Positions 1 to 8,334 of a stretch of DNA of 64,000 nt are shown one piece after another (the stretch's first letter is position 1; each line of letters starts with the position of its first letter). Under the pieces are notes generated by a model. It was given only the letters and a program-made list of their open reading frames with translations. It was not told the DNA's origin and ran no database searches. The DNA is from Verrucomicrobiia bacterium (GTDB taxonomy: Bacteria > Verrucomicrobiota > Verrucomicrobiia > Verrucomicrobiales > Akkermansiaceae): assembly GCA_030432565.1 (NCBI GenBank), contig JAUIGV010000002.1, forward strand, positions 1-64,000. The letters run 5' to 3'. A program made the translations under genes and the position numbers.

Positions 1-4
1 CCAG

Positions 5-32
5 AAGAGGTTCTAAGAGTCCAGAACCTCTT
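5..32. repeat. Perfect 10-bp inverted repeat upstream of the first gene
   Basis: AAGAGGTTCT at 5-14 and AGAACCTCTT at 23-32 are perfect complements around an 8-base loop. No T-run follows on either strand, so it is not a standard intrinsic terminator. It could be an operator, the 3' end of a transcript entering from the left, or an RNA hairpin in the leader of the next gene. Confidence 0.55.
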
Positions 33-100
33 AAACTCAAGACCAAGGAAAACCCTCGACTATGCCACCCCAAACGACATCTTTCTAACTCAATCTCAAA

Positions 101-967
101 TTGCGCTTCCGAGCTGAATCCGCCCCTCATAAAAAAGTATCCCAATATTTGTTTGCCGCGCTGCTCACCGCTCCCGCGTACTCCGCGGTCATCTCGACCT
201 CCGATCTCGGAAATCTTGATCTTTCCAGTTATGGAGTTTCGATCGTTCAAGGAACTGATTTGACCGCTCCAGCTGTCCAGGAAGCGATGAGAAATGAAAC
301 CGGAATCTTCTTTTCAACCGTCGAAGGTGCGAGTTTGAGTGCTTACGATACCGAAGGCTTGGGGGGACTGGATCCCGATCTTGAACGTCGTTCCAATCGT
401 CCTCCCGGAGAGAACCCCGGGGAATGGTCGGCCGGGAACGTAAATCCGACGGTGCAGTTGGGACTGATTGCTATTCCGCAGAACAGGGGGCAAACGGCAC
501 TGGTGTCAGGAACCCTGTCCACTGGAAACCCTACTTTTGAATCACCCAATGACGATGCCCGCGGGGGAGTGATCATTTACAATATTTCGCCCGATCTACA
601 AATCGGATCCTTTTCGGTTACCGCCGTCGATGCTGAAGCGAGCGACCCTGAGGCTCGGTTTTCAATCCTCGTAAACGGTCGATACGAACTGGATCTGGTT
701 GAATTTGCCCGAAGCACGGGGATGAATCCCGAGTTTGGCAACAGATCAATCAACAACCTGGGAACGGTGGATATTGAAACACTCTCCGGAGGAGCGGAAT
801 CGATCATCACATCGGTTCGCTATGAAATTGAAATTGAAATTGAAAATGAGAGTGGCGGGTCGGGAGGGTTCCAGTTTGCCCGGGCGGAAGGGAGTCTGGT
901 TCCCGAACCTGCGACGGCAGCACTTGCCGTCATTGCCTCGCGCGGGCTTTTGAGGAGACGTCGCTAG
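101..967 (+). CDS. PEP-CTERM sorting domain protein, unknown function
   Basis: An exported protein of 288 residues. The only plausible start after the in-frame stop at 86-88 is TTG at 101. It gives ten polar residues, then KKVSQ and a hydrophobic stretch (LFAALLTAPAYSA) that looks like a Sec signal peptide. The body is rich in Gly, Ser, Asn and acidic residues and matches no family I recognise. The C-terminus has VPEP, a short hydrophobic stretch and RRRR, the PEP-CTERM signal that is known to direct processing by exosortase and delivery to the surface or matrix. The gene converges on the metallopeptidase gene with only two bases between the stop codons. The TTG start and the long pre-signal segment are odd, so a start error is possible. 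Confidence 0.75.
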   Translation: MRFRAESAPHKKVSQYLFAALLTAPAYSAVISTSDLGNLDLSSYGVSIVQGTDLTAPAVQEAMRNETGIFFSTVEGASLSAYDTEGLGGLDPDLERRSNRPPGENPGEWSAGNVNPTVQLGLIAIPQNRGQTALVSGTLSTGNPTFESPNDDARGGVIIYNISPDLQIGSFSVTAVDAEASDPEARFSILVNGRYELDLVEFARSTGMNPEFGNRSINNLGTVDIETLSGGAESIITSVRYEIEIEIENESGGSGGFQFARAEGSLVPEPATAALAVIASRGLLRRRR

Positions 968-969
968 CT

Positions 970-2286
970 TCACTTAAGTCCTTGTGACTTCCACCCACGG
1001 GCAAGTTCTTCTATCGAGCTGCCCGTGTGCTTTTTCCAGAGATCGTCTTCGTAGCGCCCGGTGCGAGCGGCCTCGTTGATGAGGCGGGCGATGTCTTTTT
1101 GATGGTTTCTCGAGACCCAATCGATGAAGTTGGCCGAGATTCGGTAGCTGGCATCGTGCTTCATTGTGCGAATTTGCGCAGGGGTGTAGTGGGCTCCTTT
1201 CGATTCGGGTTCGTAGAGGAACCAGCGGATGTAATCAGCCAACCCTTCGGTGACCCAACCTGGAGTTCGTTTTGGGTTGGGATTGAGCCGGGGGGCGAGC
1301 CAATAGTTTTGCACCACGTGGACGAGTTCGTGGACGACGCATCCTTTGGCCTCTTTCCGAAGTTGGTTTTTGAACCAAGGGGCATTCATGGTCACAGACG
1401 ATCCGGTGGCATACGCTGGGACTCCATTTGGCACGTCGTTTTTAAATTGCAGGGTGACTTTGGTCGGCGCTTCGTAGCCATCGCCGGGGAGCAGGTCGAC
1501 GATCTTGGGGTACCATTCTAAAATGACGGGGGAGAGCTCGGTCTTGACCCAATTTTCATATTGGGGGGCCTCGGTGGCATCGACGACGAAAGAGTATTTT
1601 TTGTCAGGCGTCGCAAAGCGGATCACCTTGGGTGGATTTCCTGAAGGGACGTGTTTAAGGTCCGGTCCATTTACTTCAACGATGTCAATTTCGCTGAAAA
1701 AAGTGAGACCAAACGGTGTTTTCTTTTCAGTCGGTTTGATGTCGAAAACGAGCTGGCGGAAGCGACCGATTTTTCCGGTGAGGGACGCGGCATGGCGTCC
1801 GCCCATGGAGCGTTTGGCGTCGCGGGTGTCGATGGAGGCAAGCTTGACCCATTCCTTGGTTTTCAGATCCCCGGTACCGACGGGTGGTTTTTCGGACAAG
1901 GAGGCATAGAGATCAAAAACCTGGGGTCCCCTGTTTTTGAAGTGGCGTGAGTAACTGGTGATGCGTTTCAGATCGACGGCATCTCCCAGGTTAACGTGAA
2001 CCAACCCGCCATTGGAGCCCGCCGCAAAGAAAAAATTTGTCCGCGGTTCGTCGTCGCCGTTGGGCACCTTGCCGTCGTTCATGGACGCGATGCCGCCGCC
2101 GTTCCGATCAACCTTCCCGGAGATGACCTGCCATCGGGCCCGGGATCCAAGGTCATTGGTCGCAGGTGGGGGAATGTTTTCGAAAGAAAAGCCACTTCCG
2201 AAGACTTGTTGCTCGGTGGTGAGTGAGGTCTCAGCGTAAAGAACAGCGGAAAATAGGCCTGGAAGGAGAGCTGCTTTGATTTTCAT
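970..2286 (-). CDS. Exported basic-secretory-protein-type metallopeptidase with N-terminal carbohydrate-binding-like domain
   Basis: A predicted secreted zinc protease of 438 residues. Residues 1-19 form a signal peptide. Residues about 25-205 resemble a galactose-binding (F5/8 type C-like) jelly roll. Residues about 215-438 match the plant basic secretory protein family (PF04450). HELVH at 319-323 supplies two zinc ligands and the glutamate base, and GWVTEGLADY near 345 follows as in the family. Family members are thought to be peptidases of the M64/metzincin kind; the bacterial substrate is unknown. It lies 63 bases downstream of the FKBP gene on the same strand, so the two may be co-transcribed. 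That would put a foldase beside a secreted enzyme. Confidence 0.8.
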   Translation of the reverse strand: MKIKAALLPGLFSAVLYAETSLTTEQQVFGSGFSFENIPPPATNDLGSRARWQVISGKVDRNGGGIASMNDGKVPNGDDEPRTNFFFAAGSNGGLVHVNLGDAVDLKRITSYSRHFKNRGPQVFDLYASLSEKPPVGTGDLKTKEWVKLASIDTRDAKRSMGGRHAASLTGKIGRFRQLVFDIKPTEKKTPFGLTFFSEIDIVEVNGPDLKHVPSGNPPKVIRFATPDKKYSFVVDATEAPQYENWVKTELSPVILEWYPKIVDLLPGDGYEAPTKVTLQFKNDVPNGVPAYATGSSVTMNAPWFKNQLRKEAKGCVVHELVHVVQNYWLAPRLNPNPKRTPGWVTEGLADYIRWFLYEPESKGAHYTPAQIRTMKHDASYRISANFIDWVSRNHQKDIARLINEAARTGRYEDDLWKKHTGSSIEELARGWKSQGLK

Positions 2287-2349
2287 TTTGTATTGCAGGA
2301 GAAGAGGAGACCGGGAATCCCGTTCCTGAAACGGGCCATTCCCTTGCTC

Positions 2350-2784
2350 CTACTGGTGGAATTCGAGAAGCTCGACGTCAAAGGTGAGCTCGCCGCCGGG
2401 TTTTCCGGAGCCGGGGTTCTCACCGTAGGCGAGATTTGCAGGGATCCAAAAACGGCGTTTTTCTCCTTTGGTCATAAGTTGGAGGCCTTCGGTCCAACCT
2501 TCGATGACTTGATCGAGCGGAAATTCGGCAGGCTCACCGCGCTCGTAGGAACTGTCGAAGACCTTGCCATCTTTCGTCTTGCCCACGTAGTGCACTTTGA
2601 CCGTGCTGAGCGAGTTCGGGGTGGGGCCGCCCTGACCGGAACGGAGGAGCTTGTGCTTCAAGCCGCTATAGGTTTTTTGGACTCCCGGTGGAAGAGGCTT
2701 GGCAGGGGCGGCTTCCTTCATGTTTTGATTGCAAGAAGCAAGAACGAGGGAGATGAACAATAAAAGTGGGGTTGCGACTTTCAT
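2350..2784 (-). CDS. FKBP-type peptidyl-prolyl cis-trans isomerase lipoprotein
   Basis: A 144-residue folding catalyst that speeds cis-trans isomerisation of proline bonds. The N-terminus is a lipoprotein signal with a lipobox (LVLASC), so the mature protein should be lipid-anchored on the periplasmic side. Residues about 45-142 form one complete FKBP domain: VKVHYVGKTKDGKVFDSSYERG, then the VIEGWTEGLQLM loop, the LAYG segment and the closing strand LTFDVELLEF. These are the conserved binding-pocket residues. There is no dimerisation domain of the FkpA type. It is divergent from the esterase gene at 2877 and upstream of the metallopeptidase. Confidence 0.92.
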   Translation of the reverse strand: MKVATPLLLFISLVLASCNQNMKEAAPAKPLPPGVQKTYSGLKHKLLRSGQGGPTPNSLSTVKVHYVGKTKDGKVFDSSYERGEPAEFPLDQVIEGWTEGLQLMTKGEKRRFWIPANLAYGENPGSGKPGGELTFDVELLEFHQ

Positions 2785-2876
2785 GGCGTGATGATGAGGA
2801 ATGCTCGCATCCCGTCGAGTGGAATCAAGGCGGGATTAATGATTGGTTTCACGCGGGCGCTGTGCATTCTGGTGTT

Positions 2877-4076
2877 ATGAAACGCTCAATTTTAGGTTTT
2901 TGTTTTGCAGTGGTTTTGGCTCCTTTTGCGGGAGCAGCCCCATTGAAAGTCTACATCCTTGCCGGACAGTCGAATATGGAAGGGCACGCCAAGCTCTCCT
3001 CGTTCGATCACATCGGGATGGACCCCAAGACGGCTCCGATTTTAGCGGAGATGCGCGGGGGGGATGGAGAGCCCACCGTTCTGGATGATGTGTGGATCAC
3101 TTACCGGACCGGCAAAGAGGAGGACCAACCGGGAGTGGGGAAATTAACCGCGGGCTTTGGGGCCCGGAGAGTGTCGACCGAGCCCGGCGAGAAAATTGGT
3201 CCGGAATTCACCTTCGGGATTTACACCCGAAAGTTGGTGAACGAGCCCATTCTTATTATCAAGACGGCTTGGGGTGGTAAATCGATCAATACGGATTTTC
3301 GTCCGCCAAGTGCCGGGCCATACTCATTCAATGAGAAGCAGCTGGAGAACTATAAGAAGCAAGGAAAGGATCTTGCCAAAATCAAGGCTGAGAAAGAGGA
3401 GGCAACGGGGCGCTATTATCGCATGATGATGGAGCATGTGAAATCGGTCCTGTCTGATCCCGGCAAGGTCCATCCGGGATACGATGCCTCGGAGGGATAC
3501 GAGTTGGGAGGGTTTGTTTGGTTCCAGGGTTGGAATGACATGGTCGATGGCGGCACTTATCCCGACCGTGGCAGGGAAGGCGGTTACGACCAATACAGTG
3601 AAGTGTTGGCTCATTTTATCCGGGATGTTCGCAAGGAACTGAAGTCTCCGGGGTTGCCTTTTGTGATTGGCGTGATGGGAGCGGGTGGCCCAACTGCCGA
3701 TTACGAGTCACCTCGTTACAAGACGACCCACCAAAGTTTCCGCGACGCCATGGCTGCTCCGGCTTCTCTGCCCGAGTTTAAGGGGAACGTCACCGCCGTG
3801 CTGACCGAGAAATATTGGGATCCCGAACTTGATGCTGTGGACAAGAAGAGGGGAGAGCTCCGCACGAAGGAGAGGGAACTCAAAAAAGAGGGGCTTTCGA
3901 AAAAAGAGATCTCGGCCCGGCTTGAGAAAATGGAGTCCAAGCTTTTTACGGCGCGTGACCGTGAGTTGCTGAAGGGAATCACCAATGCTGATTATCACTA
4001 CAAGGGCTCTGCCAAGATCATGGCTCAAATCGGAAAGGCTTTTGCGGAGGCCGTGGAAGACTTGAGGAAAAAGTAG
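2877..4076 (+). CDS. Sialate O-acetylesterase-like (SASA/CE6) hydrolase
   Basis: A secreted carbohydrate esterase candidate of 399 residues. The start at ATG 2877 gives a clean signal peptide (MKRSILGFCFAVVLAPFAGA); a longer reading from 2766 would overlap the divergent FKBP gene. GQSNMEG just after the signal peptide is the nucleophile block of the SASA family (PF03629). GFVWFQGWND and the late HY segment fit the rest of the SGNH-type fold. Family members remove acetyl groups from sugars such as acetylxylan or sialic acid. A Lys/Glu-rich helix-like stretch near residues 325-370 (KKRGELRTKEREL and onward) is an insertion or tail not needed for the fold. Substrate cannot be told from sequence. 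Confidence 0.85.
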   Translation: MKRSILGFCFAVVLAPFAGAAPLKVYILAGQSNMEGHAKLSSFDHIGMDPKTAPILAEMRGGDGEPTVLDDVWITYRTGKEEDQPGVGKLTAGFGARRVSTEPGEKIGPEFTFGIYTRKLVNEPILIIKTAWGGKSINTDFRPPSAGPYSFNEKQLENYKKQGKDLAKIKAEKEEATGRYYRMMMEHVKSVLSDPGKVHPGYDASEGYELGGFVWFQGWNDMVDGGTYPDRGREGGYDQYSEVLAHFIRDVRKELKSPGLPFVIGVMGAGGPTADYESPRYKTTHQSFRDAMAAPASLPEFKGNVTAVLTEKYWDPELDAVDKKRGELRTKERELKKEGLSKKEISARLEKMESKLFTARDRELLKGITNADYHYKGSAKIMAQIGKAFAEAVEDLRKK

Positions 4077-4103
4077 CCCTCTTGTTTGGCCAACCCTGGA
4101 TAA

Positions 4104-4139
4104 AAAAACGGGCTCCGCGATTGCGCGAAGCCCGTTTTT
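4104..4139. terminator. Bidirectional intrinsic terminator
   Basis: A 16-base stem (4104-4119 with 4124-4139, one mismatch) around a four-base loop carries an A-run on the left and a T-run on the right. It can therefore stop transcription from both the esterase gene and the convergent PQQ gene. Confidence 0.9.
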
Positions 4140-4161
4140 AAAAGTCGGGAATCAGGATGAT

Positions 4162-5661
4162 TTACTTTCCGATCGCGTAGAGGTGGGTCTGGGTGGCGAC
4201 ATAAACGACGCCATTGGCCACCACTGCACTGCTGTAAATGGGAGCGGGGAATTCGATGGTGGCGAGGGACTTGAGTTCCTTGCCCGCTTTGAGAATGTGC
4301 AGTTCACCGTCTTCGGTTCCAAGCCAGACCTTGCCATCGGCCACGAGGGTGGATCCCCAGATACGGGACTGGGTTTCGTGAGTCCAATATTGCTTGCCCG
4401 TCTTGGCGTCGAAGCAGTGAATATCGCCGTCATATTCGGCTGCGTAAACCAATCCGTCTGCCACGCTGACGGTTGAGATGGAGCGGCCGGTATCTTTCGA
4501 GGTCCACTTGGCTTTGCCGTCGGGACCGATGCAGGTGATTTGTCCCACCCCGTCGCCGTGCTCGGGGTCCTGACCGATAATGGCGTAAACGAGGCCATCG
4601 GAAATCACGGTGGTTCCGATCACTTCGCTGGGACCTGCGTAGGTGGCATACTTGATGGGTTTGCCGTCCTTCTCGCGATACTCGGCGGGATTGCAGTCGT
4701 GACGCCAGATCTCTTTGAAGACGTCAAATCCTTCCTCGTCCTTGACCGGCTTTGGGTCGAAGGCGTAGGTGAATCCGTCACCGCCGCCCCATACGATGGC
4801 GTCCTTGCCTCCAATCTTCCCGTAAGCAGGGGAGGACCAACTGGCGTGGAGAACGCGGGAGGAAACGCCGGCGGCTTCTTCGCCGAGGAGTTTGCCGGTG
4901 TTCTTGTCGAGGCCGACGAGAGCGGGTGAATTGGGGGCAGGGATGTTGGTGTGGGACCAATCGACACCGTTTGAAGTCGCGGTGTAAAGCACGTCGCCAA
5001 CGACGACGGGCGAGCACGAGGAGACGTTGTGAGGGAAGATGCCAAGTTCTTCGCGCATGTCGTAAATCCAGATGATGTCGGCGTGCTCTTTCGTCACTTC
5101 GACAACCTCGTCTTTCACTGCCATGTATTTGGCTTCGTCTTTGAACGGCCCATCATTGCCATTCGCCATGCCTTCGGTGTCGAGGCAGACGACTTCACCA
5201 CGGTTGGTGACGAGCCACATGCGATTGCCTTCGACCGCGGGGGAAGAACACAGTCCGACGTATTCCCAGTCGCTCACCTTGCCGGCGCCGAGTTTGGGAA
5301 TGATAAGCTGCCATTCGAAGGATCCGTCTTTTTCGTCAAAGGCCATGAGGACGCCGCGGTCGCCTGTCTGGGCTTTGTTGCGGGGAGACTCATTGTTGGT
5401 TCCGACGTAGACTTTTCCTCCGGCGACCACGGTGTTGCCGTAGGCTTGCGAGCCGAGTTTGGCGGCCCACTTGATATTTTTTGCGCTGTCGAGGATGGCG
5501 GCTTCGGTTTCATCATCCAACTCACCGGGGTTGATGTCGGTGGGGAGATTCTTTGATTCGCCGACCATGTTGCGGGTCGGGTCGCTGCCCCACATCGGCC
5601 AGTCCTTGGCTGCGGCAGTGAGGGTGAGTCCTGATAGGAGGAGGGCGGTGGTGGTTTTCAT
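4162..5661 (-). CDS. Exported PQQ-like beta-propeller repeat protein
   Basis: A 499-residue protein with a signal peptide (MKTTTALLLSGLTLTAAA). The start is placed at ATG 5661; the reading frame stays open upstream but would run into the neighbouring gene. The body is made of repeated blade motifs of the type GKVYVGT, LMAFDEKDGSFEW, LVYAAEYDGDIHCFDAKTGKQYWTHE and KVWLGTEDGELHIL. These are typical of PQQ_2/BamB-like propellers. No PQQ-dehydrogenase catalytic residues were noted, so an enzyme role is not supported. Such proteins are common in Planctomycetes and Verrucomicrobia, mostly without known function. It follows a second propeller gene at a gap of 37 bases, so the two probably form an operon. 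Confidence 0.82.
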   Translation of the reverse strand: MKTTTALLLSGLTLTAAAKDWPMWGSDPTRNMVGESKNLPTDINPGELDDETEAAILDSAKNIKWAAKLGSQAYGNTVVAGGKVYVGTNNESPRNKAQTGDRGVLMAFDEKDGSFEWQLIIPKLGAGKVSDWEYVGLCSSPAVEGNRMWLVTNRGEVVCLDTEGMANGNDGPFKDEAKYMAVKDEVVEVTKEHADIIWIYDMREELGIFPHNVSSCSPVVVGDVLYTATSNGVDWSHTNIPAPNSPALVGLDKNTGKLLGEEAAGVSSRVLHASWSSPAYGKIGGKDAIVWGGGDGFTYAFDPKPVKDEEGFDVFKEIWRHDCNPAEYREKDGKPIKYATYAGPSEVIGTTVISDGLVYAIIGQDPEHGDGVGQITCIGPDGKAKWTSKDTGRSISTVSVADGLVYAAEYDGDIHCFDAKTGKQYWTHETQSRIWGSTLVADGKVWLGTEDGELHILKAGKELKSLATIEFPAPIYSSAVVANGVVYVATQTHLYAIGK

Positions 5662-5698
5662 GGTTCCAGAGTAGTTTGAAAAATTGGGTGCCGATTGA

Positions 5699-7990
5699 TT
5701 ACTTGGCTGCGTTGAGTTTGATGTTGTCGAGGAAGACCCGCTTTTGGGCCTGGGGCGAGAAGGCGAAGACGCCGGCAGATCCCTTTGGATGGACGCGCTT
5801 GACGGGGACCTTGATAGTCCATTCAGCGGGCTCGTCTTCACCTTTTGGCCAGGCCTTGGCACGGACTTCTCCCGATCCATCCGCGTTGGCCTTAACGTGG
5901 GTCTTCAGGGAATACCAGGTGTTGGCTTTGATGGGGAAGCTGACCGATGATTTCACGCGCTCGTGGTTGGAGGAAACTTCGAGGATGTTTTGGTTTCCGA
6001 CGAGGGTGATGAGGTAGCGTTGGTTGACGAGTCCGACGGTCGATTTGATACGGCGGTTGCCATCGGTCATGACGTCGGCTGAGAGAACGTAGTCGCTCAT
6101 CTCGGGATCGCCGAAGAAGTTCATGGTCCGCTGGAAAAGGACATTGTCGAGGCGGTTGGCGATGACCTTGGAGCCATCCTTTTCAAGGACATACCACTTG
6201 ATGCGGGCGCCCAGCCAGGCAAGCGGAGGGAAGTTGACCTTCTCTCCGGCAGGTGACTCCATCTTGAGCGGGACTGCTTCGAAGTCTTCGCTGTATCCTG
6301 AACCGGCATGAATGCGGCCGCGGGTTGTGGCGGACATGCCCTTGTAAGTGACCTTGAGGGCTCCGGCGGAGATCTTGGCATCCGCTCCCGCGGAAACAGT
6401 GCCGGTCCTGGTATCGAGAGTGGCATCGACCTCCGCTTTTACCTTGGCAGTTGGAGGGATGAATTTTTCCCAGGAAAGATCATCAGTGATTAGTGAAAGG
6501 CGGCGGCCGGATTTGTTGAGGCCCCAGACTTGGAATTTCTGGCTCTGCCCGGGGGCGATGGCGAATTCGGCCGGAACGATTTGAAGTTGGCTAATTGGGC
6601 CGTTGGCCTTTTTCAGAGGCCAGGGTTCTTTGGCGGTAAATTTGCCGTCCTTGTTGCCGAAGCAGAAGAGGCCGTCGCGGGTGGAGAGGTAAACTTTGCC
6701 GGCCCAAATGGTGGGTTGAGCGAGGCACTTCACGCCGGATCCGTCGCCTGCCTTAATATCTGCATGGGAGGTGACGGTTGCTTTCTCATCGGAGGGCTTT
6801 GTGATGACGAAGGATCCTTCGAACCACGGGGCGTAGATTTTTCCGTCTCCGTAAATCGGGGAGGCGTGGATTTGGTCGGGAGCTTGCTTGTCCTGCCAGA
6901 GGGTTTTGCCGGAGTCGGCATCGACAGCGATAAGTTCACCGGTGAAGTTGGTGGTGTAGACGCGGTTCTCAACAAGGATGGGGGAGCTGGTGAAACCGAT
7001 ATGGTCATCGTTGCGCCAGATTTCGACCTTGGGATCGAGGACGAGTTGCTCGCTTGGGTACTCGGTCGGGATTTTAAGACAAACGAGGCGACCCTTCGAG
7101 GTGGCGTCGATGTTCTCTTTTCCGTGAAGCGCGATCAGCTTGTCTTGTCCATACAGGAGGATCTGGGAGTTGACGCCGCCCTGGGAAAGCTGAAAGCGCC
7201 AGACTGGCTCGCCGGTGCGGGCGTTGACGCAGACGACGTTTCCGCAACCTGTACCGGCATAGAATACGGCTTGGTCGCCGAGTGTGCCGAACACTGGCAT
7301 TGAGTAGGAACTATCCACCGGTCGGACGCCGGGGCTGGAATACCAGACGAGGTCGCCGGACAGTTTGTCGAAGGCGTAAAAACGGTCTTGGGCGGGACCT
7401 GTGGTACCCCAGTTGGCGGTCACGCAATGGAAGATGACAAGGTTTTCAAAAACCGCCGGTGAGCCTGTGCGCCCGTTGGGGAAGGTGAGTCGGGCCAGTT
7501 TTTCAATCAGAGAGATTTCCCATATCGGATCACCATCCGGAGTGAAGGCCACGCAGCGACCGTTTGAAGTTTGAAGGTAAACGTTGCCGGTTTCAGGATC
7601 GATGACCGGTGAGCCTACGCCGTATCGGTTGTAGACCACGTCGGAAATGTAGTCGGAGAAGCGCTTCTCCCAGATTTTCTTGCCGGTGTTGGCATCGAGG
7701 CAGAGGAGGGTTTCCTGCACATCCTCTGCCGGGTCGTCGCCGAATTGGCCGTATCCAAAGATAAAGAGCTTCCCATCAGCGATGACGGGAGCTCCCGCGC
7801 CGTTGAGATCGTATTTCCAAAGCTGGGAATCGGAACCGGGCTTCCAGGAATCGGGGAGGTCTGTTTCGTCGGAAGTTCCGTTTTGATTGGGGCCACGCCA
7901 GTTGAGCCAGCCGCTGACGTCGGCCGAGGCGATGGAGGTGGCGGCCAGGAGGCCGAGGGCGAAAGTGCGGAATGTCATGGGTATTTTCAT
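5699..7990 (-). CDS. Exported PQQ-like beta-propeller protein with C-terminal beta-sandwich
   Basis: A 763-residue exported protein. MKIPMTFRTFALGLLAATSIASA is a signal peptide; the ATG at 7978 is an alternative start. WLNWRGPNQNGTSDETDLPDSW opens the propeller, as in many outer-membrane-biogenesis-like PQQ proteins of this phylum. Blade motifs such as LLCLDANTGKKIWEKRF and LIAVDADSGKTLWQDK run to about residue 470. The last 250 residues hold an Ig-like segment and then a LamG or DUF1080-like sandwich (DYVLSADVMTD, NTWYSLKTHV, GSAGVFAFSPQAQKRVFLDNI). This pattern suggests a surface or periplasmic binding scaffold. The ligand is unknown. It is the first gene of the pair with 4162-5661. Confidence 0.82.
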   Translation of the reverse strand: MKIPMTFRTFALGLLAATSIASADVSGWLNWRGPNQNGTSDETDLPDSWKPGSDSQLWKYDLNGAGAPVIADGKLFIFGYGQFGDDPAEDVQETLLCLDANTGKKIWEKRFSDYISDVVYNRYGVGSPVIDPETGNVYLQTSNGRCVAFTPDGDPIWEISLIEKLARLTFPNGRTGSPAVFENLVIFHCVTANWGTTGPAQDRFYAFDKLSGDLVWYSSPGVRPVDSSYSMPVFGTLGDQAVFYAGTGCGNVVCVNARTGEPVWRFQLSQGGVNSQILLYGQDKLIALHGKENIDATSKGRLVCLKIPTEYPSEQLVLDPKVEIWRNDDHIGFTSSPILVENRVYTTNFTGELIAVDADSGKTLWQDKQAPDQIHASPIYGDGKIYAPWFEGSFVITKPSDEKATVTSHADIKAGDGSGVKCLAQPTIWAGKVYLSTRDGLFCFGNKDGKFTAKEPWPLKKANGPISQLQIVPAEFAIAPGQSQKFQVWGLNKSGRRLSLITDDLSWEKFIPPTAKVKAEVDATLDTRTGTVSAGADAKISAGALKVTYKGMSATTRGRIHAGSGYSEDFEAVPLKMESPAGEKVNFPPLAWLGARIKWYVLEKDGSKVIANRLDNVLFQRTMNFFGDPEMSDYVLSADVMTDGNRRIKSTVGLVNQRYLITLVGNQNILEVSSNHERVKSSVSFPIKANTWYSLKTHVKANADGSGEVRAKAWPKGEDEPAEWTIKVPVKRVHPKGSAGVFAFSPQAQKRVFLDNIKLNAAK

Positions 7991-8334
7991 ACGCGGTAGG
8001 ATCGACGAACTCTCATCTTTCGATGTCGATCCGTCAAGGGGCTGCTCACGAGAAGCCGGAAATGCAGGTCAAGTCGATCTCGTGGAGGAATGGGTGAAAA
8101 AAAATATAGCCTGTGATGAATTCTATTCTTGCCGCCTGTCGAAACTGCTTGCTAGGTTTCTCCTTAGCTTTTGTAAAAAAGCGCTCTGCACACACACAAT
8201 TCTGAAAATAGCCCGATTTCCCGGAAAGAGCCCGTGGTGGCAATTTTCGCGATTTCCAACAACAACAACTCCATCACTTCTGATCACTCCGCCGATGGTG
8301 GAACGTCATCACACATCACTCAATTTGATTTCCC
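7991..8334. other. Divergent intergenic region, 344 bases, no gene seen
   Basis: This stretch separates the leftward PQQ operon from the rightward giant gene and must hold both promoters. It is A/T-richer near 8090-8220. I see no convincing -35/-10 pair, no stem-loop with a T-run, and no credible open frame; the short frames here lack family resemblance and signal peptides. Confidence 0.5.

Noticed and set aside
4104..4139. Hairpin as a regulatory or repeat element
   Set aside because: The stem with A and T runs between convergent genes is fully explained as a bidirectional terminator.
4162..5880. Longer N-terminus of the PQQ protein (start at 5880)
   Set aside because: The extra 73 residues are Ser/Pro/Arg-rich, overlap the neighbouring gene and precede a perfect signal peptide at ATG 5661.
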